From: Flavobacteriales bacterium
GTDB taxonomy: Bacteria; Bacteroidota; Bacteroidia; Flavobacteriales; Schleiferiaceae
Assembly (NCBI GenBank): GCA_002707525.1
Contig: PAND01000004.1
Coordinates: forward strand, 35,746 to 99,745
Length of the DNA: 64,000 nt
Direction of reading: 5' to 3'
A model generated the notes under the pieces. It did no database searches. It was not told where the DNA came from and saw only the letters and a list, made by a program, of their open reading frames with translations. Below, piece by piece: positions 27,131-35,615 of the stretch. Each line of letters starts with the position of its first letter. The first letter of the stretch is position 1. The translations under genes were made by a program, and so were the position numbers.

Positions 27131-27205
27131 GCAATTTTTAACCCTCTTTTAACCAATTATTTTTACCATAATGCGTTTTTTTGAACTCGAATAAAAAGCA
27201 TCGAT

Positions 27206-28201
27206 ATGCAGACAACACCTGATATAATTGCATTGAATGAAAATATAAAAAGTGAGAGTGCATTTATACATCTCATTCAAAGCGAACTAAGTAAAGTAAT
27301 TATTGGCCAGCAAGGTATGGTTGAAGGCCTCTTAATAGGGCTATTAGCTGACGGTCACGTTCTGCTAGAAGGTGTTCCTGGCTTAGCTAAAACACTAGCT
27401 ATCAATAGCTTGAGTCAAACCATTGGTGCCTCATTCTCGCGAGTACAGTTCACGCCAGATTTACTGCCGTCAGATATCATTGGAACGCAGATTTACAACA
27501 TGAGTGAGCATCTTTTTGAAACTAAAAAGGGGCCTGTATTTAGCAACTTTGTACTAGCAGACGAAATCAATAGAGCCCCTGCAAAAGTACAAAGTGCGCT
27601 GCTTGAAGCTATGCAAGAAAGGCAGGTGACTCTTGGTGACAAGAGCTATCCATTGCCAAAGCCGTTCTTGGTAATGGCTACGCAAAACCCTGTAGAACAA
27701 GAAGGAACCTATCCACTTCCTGAGGCTCAAATGGATCGATTCTTATTAAAAATCACATTGACCTATCCTGAAAGAGAGGATGAAAGAACCATATTACGCA
27801 ATCAACTCCGCAGCAACATGGAAGCATTAAATTCTGTGGTCAGTTCCAAGCAGATTCTAAAGGCGCGAACAGCCATTGATAGCATTTATATGGATGAAAA
27901 GATTGAATCTTACATATTGGATATTGTATTTGCGACCCGGTTTCCTGAGGAATTTGGCATTTCAAGTTTAGCTAATAAAATTAGCTTTGGCGCTTCTCCG
28001 CGTGGTTCTATAGCATTAGCGAAGGCTGCAAAATGTCACGCTTTTTTAAGACATAGAGGTTTTGTCATTCCCGAAGATGTACGGGCGGTAGCTCCGTCAG
28101 TATTGCGTCATAGAATAGGACTAACCTATGAGGCCGAGGCGGAAGAAATCACTCAAGACGATATAGTAACCGAGGTACTGAATACCCTAATGGTACCCTA
28201 G
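27206..28201 (+). CDS. MoxR-family AAA+ ATPase
   Basis: 331 aa. MoxR ATPases act as chaperones that mature or activate partner proteins with VWA domains. Walker A is GVPGLAKT, the Walker B segment is LADEINRAPAKVQSALLEAMQE, and sensor I lies in MATQNPVEQEGTYPLPEAQMDRF. It is the first gene of a gap-free operon with DUF58 and VWA (Bat) proteins, the usual partner set. The start is the ATG at 27206 after a 75-bp spacer, which is AT-rich with several T-runs but no convincing -7 box. Confidence 0.95.
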   Translation: MQTTPDIIALNENIKSESAFIHLIQSELSKVIIGQQGMVEGLLIGLLADGHVLLEGVPGLAKTLAINSLSQTIGASFSRVQFTPDLLPSDIIGTQIYNMSEHLFETKKGPVFSNFVLADEINRAPAKVQSALLEAMQERQVTLGDKSYPLPKPFLVMATQNPVEQEGTYPLPEAQMDRFLLKITLTYPEREDERTILRNQLRSNMEALNSVVSSKQILKARTAIDSIYMDEKIESYILDIVFATRFPEEFGISSLANKISFGASPRGSIALAKAAKCHAFLRHRGFVIPEDVRAVAPSVLRHRIGLTYEAEAEEITQDDIVTEVLNTLMVP

Positions 28202-28213
28202 ATTTCTTCTCAT

Positions 28214-29083
28214 TTGGACGCAATTACCCTACTTCAACAAGTTCGTCGCATAGAAATCAAAACGCGCCGATTAAGCGATCAGCTATTTTCTGGAGAATAT
28301 CAAAGTTCGTTCAAAGGGAGAGGTATGAGCTTTGCCGAAGTTCGTCCATATCAAAGTGGTGATGATGTCCGCAGTATAGATTGGAATGTCACTGCAAGAA
28401 AACGTGCGCCATATATAAAAGTATTCGAGGAGGAACGCGAATTAACCTTGTTTTTAGTTATCGATATCAGCAAGAGTATTCAATTTGGAACGAGCGAACG
28501 AAGTAAACGCGATTCATTGACTGAAATAGCTGCCACTTTGGCTTTTAGTGCAATGGGAAATAATGATAAAATCGGCCTCATACTATTTGCTGGAGAGGTT
28601 GAGAAAGTTATTCCTCCTAAAAAAGGGAAAAAGCATGTAATGCGAATTATTCAAGCACTTTTAGAATCAGAGCCTAAATCCACTGGAACTAATATTGAAC
28701 TCGCATTAGAACATTTATTAAAAATTCAGAAGCGCCACAGTAATGTGTTTTTGATGAGCGATTTCATGGGAAAAATACCCGAAAAGAGTTTTAAAATAGC
28801 AGCAAAACGTTATGACCTTTGTGCAATTCATAGTTTCGATCAAAAAGAAAAATCGTTGCCCTCGGTGGGAATTATACCTCTCCGAGACCTTGAAAATGGG
28901 GCTGTGCGTTGGGTAAACAGTAGTAGTAAAGAATTACGGAATAAGCTATTGAAACGATCCGAAAATAAAACTATTGAACTCAGTAGCCTCTCCAAACGAT
29001 CGGGTGCCGGCCTAATATCAATTGAAATGAAAGAGGATTACGTTCCTCCACTATTGAACTACCTAAAATCCAAATCGCGATAA
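28214..29083 (+). CDS. DUF58 domain protein of the MoxR-Bat operon
   Basis: 289 aa, soluble. The DUF58 signature FKGRGMSFAEVRPYQSGDDVRSIDWNVTARK is followed by a VWA-like fold (LFLVIDISKSIQFG and VFLMSDFMG). It is thought to work with MoxR and the VWA membrane proteins in envelope stress or aerotolerance (family knowledge). The likely start is a TTG at 28214 (reading MDAITLLQQV), the position where homologues begin. The stop overlaps the next gene by one base. Confidence 0.9.
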   Translation: MDAITLLQQVRRIEIKTRRLSDQLFSGEYQSSFKGRGMSFAEVRPYQSGDDVRSIDWNVTARKRAPYIKVFEEERELTLFLVIDISKSIQFGTSERSKRDSLTEIAATLAFSAMGNNDKIGLILFAGEVEKVIPPKKGKKHVMRIIQALLESEPKSTGTNIELALEHLLKIQKRHSNVFLMSDFMGKIPEKSFKIAAKRYDLCAIHSFDQKEKSLPSVGIIPLRDLENGAVRWVNSSSKELRNKLLKRSENKTIELSSLSKRSGAGLISIEMKEDYVPPLLNYLKSKSR

Positions 29084-29979
29084 TGTCTAGAACAATAGTA
29101 TTCATCCTTATTCTATGCACCAAAATACTTGTTGGTCAGGATCAGCGCGCAATTGATCAGGCGGTAATAAATGCACACAGCGATACTTCCAATTATTATG
29201 TAGGTGATCTTGTTCATTATACTATTGAGCACACCATTAATGCAGATGAATTTAAGCTGGATTCCATTCAAGGATTACTGTTGATTTCTGATCAAATAGA
29301 TACTTTAGAAAACAGCATCCAACACCAACTTTCCTTTTTAGCGCTTGATTCAGGGGAGGTCAATTTGCCAGCTGCGCAAGTGCGAAGTGGCAATACGAGC
29401 TATGAAAATGAGGAAATAGTCATACAAGTAGATATTCTGCCGGAAGCAGAAGGTGTTGCTCGAGCAGAAGACAGGGAATTAGCTGAAGTTCCATTTAGTG
29501 TAAAGGATTGGCTAAAACATTATAAAGTTCATATAGGCATTGGGGCTCTTGCTTTATTTCTATTGTATATGCTCATTCGATTTTTAAGACGTAAACCCTT
29601 AAGCGCTAAAGAACCTATAGCTGATTCTTCCAAGGATTGGTTTGGAGATACCATGAAGGCTTTGGCAAGACTTAAAGAAGAAAAAATATGGGAACAAGAC
29701 GCAAAAGACTATTACGTACAAATTGGAGATATACTTAGGTTATACCTCAGTGAACAGTGTGGGTTACCACTAACAGAGCAAACAACAGCAGAAAGCTTAT
29801 CAATGCTTCAAAATAGATGGAAAGAGGATTGGCTTCAGAGTTATGAGTTTATCATGACACGTGCGGATTTTGTGAAATTTGCAAAAGGTCAGATGACCGT
29901 TCAAGATCATCTAGACTGTCTAAGTCGTGCGGAGCAGTTAGTCATAAGTTTTAAACCCAATTCTGACTTTGATGAGTAA
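29083..29979 (+). CDS. Membrane protein of the bat operon, between DUF58 and BatA
   Basis: 298 aa. It has an N-terminal signal peptide-like segment (ISRT-type start, hydrophobic to about residue 18), a periplasmic beta-rich part with a BatD-like domain (VGDLVHYTIEHTI and LDSGEVNLPAAQVRSG), one transmembrane helix near residues 150-166 (IGIGALALFLLYMLI), and a cytoplasmic tail rich in charged helices. The layout recalls a short BatD-like protein. Its place in the operon, overlapping BatA by 8 bp, suggests a scaffold role with the VWA proteins; direct function is unknown. Confidence 0.75.
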   Translation: MSRTIVFILILCTKILVGQDQRAIDQAVINAHSDTSNYYVGDLVHYTIEHTINADEFKLDSIQGLLLISDQIDTLENSIQHQLSFLALDSGEVNLPAAQVRSGNTSYENEEIVIQVDILPEAEGVARAEDRELAEVPFSVKDWLKHYKVHIGIGALALFLLYMLIRFLRRKPLSAKEPIADSSKDWFGDTMKALARLKEEKIWEQDAKDYYVQIGDILRLYLSEQCGLPLTEQTTAESLSMLQNRWKEDWLQSYEFIMTRADFVKFAKGQMTVQDHLDCLSRAEQLVISFKPNSDFDE

Positions 29980-30967
29980 TTGGAATTTTAGCAACCCTCT
30001 TTGGCTTTATGGGCTCCTAGCGATACCTATTGCGGCAGTAATCATGGGAATATTGCGTTCCAAACGAATGAACCATTATGCTTACTCTCAGATAGAAGGT
30101 ACTGGACAATATTGGTTTGCTGCACTCAAAAACTACACGGGTATTTTGTCTTGGATGGCAGTGGGCTCGATTTGTATTGCCTTGGCTAGACCTCAAACTT
30201 CACAGGTCATACAACAACCCTCACAAAATCTTGGAATTGACATGATGTTGGCGTTAGATATTAGTGCGTCAATGTTAGCAAAAGACCTCAAACCTAATAG
30301 GCTAGAAGCGTTAAAGGAAGTTGCCACAGATTTTGTTATCCGCAGGAATATGGACAGAATTGGGCTTGTAATTTATGCAGGAGAATCGTACAGCCCTGTT
30401 CCTTTAACTACGGACCACAGCTTACTAAATGAGCAAATAAGATCGTTAGAGTATGATATGCTTGATGGTGGAACTGCAATTGGAATGGGACTTAGTACAG
30501 CAGCAAATAGACTTGCGGAAAGTACAGCCAAAAGTAAAATCATCATCTTACTCACAGACGGAGAAAATAATGTAGGACTGGTTGATCCAATTCAAGCTGG
30601 TGAATTATGCGCAAGTTTAGGTATCAAAGTATATACGATTGGTTTGGGTTCTAATGGAATCGCCTCAATGCCTGTAGGTATTAATCCAAATACTAAAGAA
30701 TTTATCTACCGTCCTGTTCAGGTTACCATAGATGAAGAGCTACTTAAAAGGATAGCTGATATGACCAGTGGTCAATATTTTAGAGCTACCGATAGGGAAA
30801 GCTTGGAGAATATTTATGATGTCATTGACGGTCTAGAAAAAAGTGAAATTGAGGGTTTCCAATTTTATAGATACGATGAGCACTATTCAATCTTTGTATG
30901 TATAGCGATTGCTTTGATCGCGTGTGAATTGTTATTGAATTTTATAATCTTAAAATCTGCGTTTTGA
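29972..30967 (+). CDS. batA: BatA: VWA-domain membrane protein
   Basis: 331 aa. N-terminal helices (about 8-28 and 50-75), a VWA domain with the metal-ion-dependent adhesion site DISAS (residues 96-100), the conserved Thr, and TDGEN, then a C-terminal membrane helix (VCIAIALIACELLLNFIIL). Bat proteins are linked to aerotolerance in Bacteroides (family knowledge). I chose the ATG at 29972; it overlaps the preceding stop by 8 bp and is followed by batB with a one-base overlap. Confidence 0.92.
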   Translation: MSNWNFSNPLWLYGLLAIPIAAVIMGILRSKRMNHYAYSQIEGTGQYWFAALKNYTGILSWMAVGSICIALARPQTSQVIQQPSQNLGIDMMLALDISASMLAKDLKPNRLEALKEVATDFVIRRNMDRIGLVIYAGESYSPVPLTTDHSLLNEQIRSLEYDMLDGGTAIGMGLSTAANRLAESTAKSKIIILLTDGENNVGLVDPIQAGELCASLGIKVYTIGLGSNGIASMPVGINPNTKEFIYRPVQVTIDEELLKRIADMTSGQYFRATDRESLENIYDVIDGLEKSEIEGFQFYRYDEHYSIFVCIAIALIACELLLNFIILKSAF

Positions 30968-32796
30968 TGGATTTCAAGTGGCAATTCCCAGAATTATTAT
31001 TCGTAGGACCGGTATTATTCATTACGCTGATTTTCTTTTCCTTAGTATTTCATAATTGGAGAAAAAAGGTTTGGAGAACGCTAGGTTTAGCATTCTCATC
31101 TTCAAAACTCATTAAAACTTTTGGTTCCGTAAGGTTCTTCACAAGACATACATTTCTTGCCCTATCCCTACTATTTCTTGGCCTAAGTTTAGCCAACCTT
31201 CAAATAGGCGGTCAAAAGCAAAAGGTAAACCGCAAGGGCACTGATGTAGTATTTGCCCTGGATGTAAGCCGATCCATGCTCGCTGAAGATATTACACCTA
31301 CTAGATTAGATAAGGCAAAGCTACTTATATCAAGAACACTTGATCAATTAAGTGGTGATCGTGTTGGCCTTGTGGCATATGCAGGTAGTGCTTATCCTGC
31401 TTTACCCATAACTACTGATTATGTGGCTGCAAAAATGGCTCTAGATGCGGCTAATCCCAATACCGTTCCCTATCAAGGAACAAATCTTGCCGCCGCACTT
31501 GAATATGCCTTTAATTACTTCAACCCCGCCTCGGCGGCGGGAAGATTCATTATAGTCTTCACAGATGGTGAAGACCACGAAAAACTGGATGGTCTTGAGT
31601 TGCCAGAGTTTCCTCTGCAAATTCTCTTTGTAGGGCTTGGAACTCAAAGCGGAGGACCTATTCCAATTAAAAGAACAAGGACTGGAATTATTTACAAAAA
31701 GGATAAAAAAGGGGAAGTAGTCATTACTAGAAGAGACGAAAAAATATTATCAACGCTTATGCAAGAAATCGGCGCAAATTATATAGATGGAAACCGAACA
31801 GATGAAGCTGTTAAACTTATACAAGATTTCATATTAACTGGCGAACAAGCCGCAATTTCAGAAGAAATAGCTATTGATTATGACCCTCAATTTCAATGGT
31901 TTCTCATGCCTGCATTGCTGTTCCTGTTACTGTATGTTCTCTTGCCAAGTAAAATTGGTAATCCTACCAAATACGGTACTTTAATCTTACTATTGGCTGT
32001 AACATCTGTGAAGGCTCAAAATACAGATACCCTTCAATCAAGCCCTATCGTAAGAGCAGGCAGCGCTCACGATTATTACAGGAGTATCAAGGAAGGAAAT
32101 AAGATGGCCCAAGAGAATAATTCTATAACGGCGTCTCAAGAATTTCTAAATTCAACAGCAATAGATCCAAAAGGCTTTGAAGGGTGGTATAATTTAGGGT
32201 CTTCCCTTCTGAAAGAAGGAAAGGTTGATGAAGCAAAAAATGCATTAAACGAATCGCTTAGCAGAACACAAAACAAAGACAAAATAAGCGATGCATTATA
32301 CAATCTAGGAGACGCTGCCTTTGATCAGGAAGCTTATGAAGAAGCTTTGAATTATTATAAAGAGAGTATTATCCAAAATCCTTCAAGAACGGATGCCCAA
32401 TACAATTATAATAGGGCATATGAAAGACTCATGCAGCAGCAGCAGAAAGAAGAGGAACAAGACTCAAAAGAGGAGCAAGGAGAAAAAGACGCTCCAAAAT
32501 CTGATAAAGAAGATTCCCAAGACCAAAGCCCTGATGACGATAAGGCAGAAAAAAAGGAAAATCAGTCTGGAAAAAATGGAGATCAAGATGAGGAAAATAA
32601 AGACAAACAAGGTGACCCCGAAGATAACAATGAAGGGAAAAAAGAAGAAGAAAATGGAGCGTCGCATGGCAACATGACTCCAGAAGAAATAAAAGGCTTA
32701 CTTGAAGCTATTCAAAGAGCAGAAGAAAAGACGGCAAAAAAAGCAAATACTAAGAACGCCAAAGGAAAAAAGAAAAGCGGTGAAAAGGATTGGTAA
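30967..32796 (+). CDS. batB: BatB-BatC fusion: VWA domain plus TPR protein
   Basis: 609 aa. Residues 1-320 are BatB: an N-terminal helix, a VWA domain with DVSRS (residues 99-103) and TDGED (Asp 200), then a membrane helix (WFLMPALLFLLLYVLLP). A second hydrophobic stretch (GTLILLLAVTSVKAQ, ending about residue 351) looks like a type I signal peptide but is internal. Then come TPR units (about 385-470) and a highly acidic/lysine-rich, low-complexity tail to the C terminus, which is the normal form of BatC. There is no stop or internal Met at the junction. In most Bacteroidota these are two genes, so this is a gene fusion. Confidence 0.88.
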   Translation: MDFKWQFPELLFVGPVLFITLIFFSLVFHNWRKKVWRTLGLAFSSSKLIKTFGSVRFFTRHTFLALSLLFLGLSLANLQIGGQKQKVNRKGTDVVFALDVSRSMLAEDITPTRLDKAKLLISRTLDQLSGDRVGLVAYAGSAYPALPITTDYVAAKMALDAANPNTVPYQGTNLAAALEYAFNYFNPASAAGRFIIVFTDGEDHEKLDGLELPEFPLQILFVGLGTQSGGPIPIKRTRTGIIYKKDKKGEVVITRRDEKILSTLMQEIGANYIDGNRTDEAVKLIQDFILTGEQAAISEEIAIDYDPQFQWFLMPALLFLLLYVLLPSKIGNPTKYGTLILLLAVTSVKAQNTDTLQSSPIVRAGSAHDYYRSIKEGNKMAQENNSITASQEFLNSTAIDPKGFEGWYNLGSSLLKEGKVDEAKNALNESLSRTQNKDKISDALYNLGDAAFDQEAYEEALNYYKESIIQNPSRTDAQYNYNRAYERLMQQQQKEEEQDSKEEQGEKDAPKSDKEDSQDQSPDDDKAEKKENQSGKNGDQDEENKDKQGDPEDNNEGKKEEENGASHGNMTPEEIKGLLEAIQRAEEKTAKKANTKNAKGKKKSGEKDW

Positions 32797-34456
32797 CTTA
32801 TTCTCGATTGTCGCGCTTTTCTTAAGTGTACACTGTTCGGCGCAAAACATAGAGCTTACAGCAAAATGTTCAAGAAGGACGGTAGGTCTCAATGAGCCCT
32901 TTAGAATTACATTTTCCACCAATTCAAGGAAAGGTGAAATTACTCCTCCTAACTTTGAACAATTTATTGTTGTAAGCGGACCCTATCAATCTAGTCAAAC
33001 TCAAATCATTAACGGACGGTACTCTTCCAATAGGTCTTTATCTTATGAAGTAGTAGCTCAAAAAAAAGGGGAATTTATCTTACCGTCGGCGTCCATATTG
33101 GTTGACAACAAGCGAATAGAAAGCAATGAGCTTAAAATCACGGTCAAAGAAGGCTTAAAAAAGAAAAATACGACTTCCAAAAAGGTAAAGGATAGTTTTA
33201 AAGTAACCATTCTCTCTTCGAAAAAAGAAGTTTATGTAGGAGAGCCCATTATTTTAAAATTTCGTGCAACGCTTTTCGATCCTGTAAGGGATTTGAACAT
33301 TATTCAAGCACCGAACTTTGAAAATGTCCTTCAACAGCAACTCGATTCAAAGGAGGAAAGATCTAGAGAAGTTGTTGGGAACAAAATCGCCACGATATTT
33401 GATTTTGACAAACGTTTAATACTACCAAACAAACCAGGCATCTTAGGCGGTCAAGAATTAAAAATAAGCGGTAAGGTTCAAGTGCCAACAGGGCGAAGAG
33501 ATTTCTTCAATATGCCTCTAATGAAATATGTTCCACAAGTTGCCTCTGCCAAAATACCGGCAGTACGAATTAAGCCGCTACCGGAAGGAGCTCCCTCAAC
33601 TTTTACAGGAGGGGTTGGGAAATTAAAATTAATTCGTGAAATAAGTAGACGCGAAGTTAGCGGAGACCAAAGCATAACCATCAAACTTAGAATAGAGGGC
33701 AACGGGAATCTCAGCACACTCGAAATTCCTGAATTAAGAAATATAGAAGGGTTTGATATTTATGACCCTAAATTCAATGAAAACATTCGTTACGATGAGC
33801 GAGGAATAACGGGATATAAAGAATATGAATATCTGCTTGTTCCGCAATACCGTGGCAGCTTTATGTTGCCTGAAGTTACATGGACTTACTTTGATCTAAA
33901 GGCTGAAAAGTATAAGACAATTACAATAACAGAAGATACTTTAACTGTTCGAAACCCAAATTTAGCAGCATCGAAACCAAATTCAAATGTACTCGCGTCC
34001 GCTGATCAAGAGTCTGCATTATTGGATGAGGATATACGCTATTTGCAAGATATTGACTTTAAGGTTGATAGGAAGGGACAACTAAGGAGTCTGACGCTGA
34101 TTTTTGGGGCTATTTTAAGCTTATGTTGGCTCTGGCAACTTGCCCCTAGACGAACTCTTAGAAAAAGTGAAAATTGGAGAAAAGGAAAACTAAAAGACGT
34201 ACAAAAAGCTTTTAACGCTAAGGATGGTGCGAGGTATGGTACAATGCTAAACGCAATAGAATTTGGACTTGTAGAACGAGGATTGAATTTGGAAAACATC
34301 ACTAAAACTGAACTTCAGAATACTTATGGCAATCAAACTGGAGTGGAATTATTTGTACTTATAGAAAATTGTAATCTAGCCCAATATGCACCAGTCACTT
34401 CATCTAATGACGAATCAAACCTCAATGCTTTTGTAGAAGTATGGAAGATGATCTAA
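32780..34456 (+). CDS. batD: BatD: signal-peptide protein with C-terminal membrane helix
   Basis: 558 aa. A signal peptide (VKRIGNLFSIVALFLSVHCSAQ) is followed by periplasmic Ig-like/BatD repeats, a transmembrane helix near residues 437-455 (LTLIFGAILSLCWLWQL) and a basic cytoplasmic tail. I chose the GTG at 32780 because it puts the signal peptide at the N terminus; a longer in-frame reading from 32702 starts within batC low-complexity codons and adds a basic stretch before the signal. It overlaps batB by 17 bp and batE by 16 bp. Function by family: aerotolerance and envelope. Confidence 0.87.
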   Translation: MKRIGNLFSIVALFLSVHCSAQNIELTAKCSRRTVGLNEPFRITFSTNSRKGEITPPNFEQFIVVSGPYQSSQTQIINGRYSSNRSLSYEVVAQKKGEFILPSASILVDNKRIESNELKITVKEGLKKKNTTSKKVKDSFKVTILSSKKEVYVGEPIILKFRATLFDPVRDLNIIQAPNFENVLQQQLDSKEERSREVVGNKIATIFDFDKRLILPNKPGILGGQELKISGKVQVPTGRRDFFNMPLMKYVPQVASAKIPAVRIKPLPEGAPSTFTGGVGKLKLIREISRREVSGDQSITIKLRIEGNGNLSTLEIPELRNIEGFDIYDPKFNENIRYDERGITGYKEYEYLLVPQYRGSFMLPEVTWTYFDLKAEKYKTITITEDTLTVRNPNLAASKPNSNVLASADQESALLDEDIRYLQDIDFKVDRKGQLRSLTLIFGAILSLCWLWQLAPRRTLRKSENWRKGKLKDVQKAFNAKDGARYGTMLNAIEFGLVERGLNLENITKTELQNTYGNQTGVELFVLIENCNLAQYAPVTSSNDESNLNAFVEVWKMI

Positions 34457-35139
34457 GTATAATTGCAGACAGTGCCCGAGCACTATATGATAGAGGGCTA
34501 TACAGTGCAGCTCTTGAAAAATATGAGGCCTTAATTCAATCAGAGGTTCATGAGAGTCAATTATATCTAAATATTGGCAACTGCTATACAAGACTTGGTG
34601 AGCTAGGCGAGGCTAAAGTTTATTTTGAGAGAGCCTTATTACATAATCCAGTAAATGAAAGTGCACGACACAATCTTAATTGGATAAATCTCAGGATTAC
34701 TGAAAGTATACTTGAACCCCAAGAAGAACTTATACACTGGGTTAGTGGTGGTGCGCGTAGCTTTCTTCTGCCTGAATACTGGATTATTCTTAGTTGGTTT
34801 TTTATTCTTGTAACGCTGTTCATGTTAATCTTAAGAAGAACTAGAATGGCTGGATTGACTTGGAGATGGCCTTTTGCAACTACAGCACTAGCTGCCGCGT
34901 TCATTATAATTGCCCAAGTAAGCGTACCAAGTTCTCAACTGGCAATTGTCACAAAACGTAATAGCGTTGGCTTTAGTGAGCCTTCAAATGACAGTAATCA
35001 AATTTTAATACTCAATGAAGGTAGTTCCGGGATAGTAATCAAAGAAGAGCATAATTGGTCCTGCATAAAATTTAGCAACGGACAACTTGCATGGTTTTCA
35101 AAAAATGACTGGGAAATGGTACTTCCTAAAACGAACTAG
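34441..35139 (+). CDS. batE: BatE: TPR and membrane protein with SH3-like end
   Basis: 232 aa. Two TPR units (about residues 10-80, LYLNIGNCYTRLGELGEAKVYFERALLHNP) are followed by two transmembrane helices (IILSWFFILVTLFMLIL and ATTALAAAFIIIAQVSV) and a C-terminal SH3-like domain. The ATG at 34441 overlaps batD by 16 bp. Unlike many BatE proteins there is no evident N-terminal signal peptide, which puts the TPRs in question as to side of membrane. It is the last gene of the operon. Confidence 0.85.
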   Translation: MEDDLSIIADSARALYDRGLYSAALEKYEALIQSEVHESQLYLNIGNCYTRLGELGEAKVYFERALLHNPVNESARHNLNWINLRITESILEPQEELIHWVSGGARSFLLPEYWIILSWFFILVTLFMLILRRTRMAGLTWRWPFATTALAAAFIIIAQVSVPSSQLAIVTKRNSVGFSEPSNDSNQILILNEGSSGIVIKEEHNWSCIKFSNGQLAWFSKNDWEMVLPKTN

Positions 35140-35465
35140 ACTAGTCTTGGGAGCCAATTTTTAATTGATGTTTTAATACCCATAGCCTCCTGATAGCTAT
35201 GAGGAAAGGCTCGAACAACATTTTTTGACTCGTTCCACTTGGGATGTTGCTTATCTCCAGAGGCATAGATAGCAAAGTGTGATTTAGCGTTTTCTAAAGC
35301 TTTCAACCTCTGTTCTTTGGTCAACGTCTCAAAACCAGGCATAGTTGCTAAAGAATCATCCTCAAAAGATGCCTGAAGTGTTTTACTCTGATCTAATGGA
35401 GATTTCCAGATAGGAAAGAAGAAAGGATAACCATAAATAAGATTGTTTACAATTTTATCTTCCAT
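35136..35465 (-). CDS. Hypothetical protein, 109 aa
   Basis: Not recognised. A soluble, slightly basic protein without signal peptide, membrane helix or Cys, with aromatic residues near the N terminus (YGYPFFFPIWKSPL) and a helical middle (TKEQRLKALENAKSHFAIYA). It lies on the minus strand, converging on batE with a 4-bp overlap at a palindromic CTAG shared by both stop codons. An ATG at 35465 follows a 150-bp spacer from thiL. Coding is supported by amino-acid composition and a single clean frame, but no family is known to me. Confidence 0.6.
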   Translation of the reverse strand: MEDKIVNNLIYGYPFFFPIWKSPLDQSKTLQASFEDDSLATMPGFETLTKEQRLKALENAKSHFAIYASGDKQHPKWNESKNVVRAFPHSYQEAMGIKTSIKNWLPRLV

Positions 35466-35584
35466 AACAAGGTTTCTTTTGGTTGGATGAGAAAGATATG
35501 AACAATATGTTAATAACCTTGAAGTAATGAGTCATTTTTGCAACAATAGAGAATCATTGTTGACTAATTACCTTTTTTTAAATG

Positions 35585-35609
35585 CGTTTTACTCAATTAA
35601 GGTAAAACG
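35585..35609 (-). terminator. Possible hairpin after thiL
   Basis: A perfect 8-bp inverted repeat, CGTTTTAC (35585-35592) and GTAAAACG (35602-35609), begins 6 bp after the thiL stop codon. The stem is AT-rich and no T-run follows on the minus strand, so termination is uncertain. Confidence 0.35.
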
Positions 35610-35615
35610 TGATAT

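Noticed and set aside
32393-32677. Lysine-rich frame of 94 codons inside the bat operon
   Set aside because: It is the alternative frame of the low-complexity acidic/lysine-rich tail of the BatB-BatC fusion and has no independent support.
32702-32779. Longer N terminus for BatD
   Set aside because: These codons are the third reading of batC low-complexity DNA and would put 26 mostly basic residues in front of a good signal peptide.
35541-35562. CAACAAT/ATTGTTG hairpin followed by a T-run
   Set aside because: No plus-strand gene ends just upstream of it, and the stem is AT-rich; not called as a terminator.
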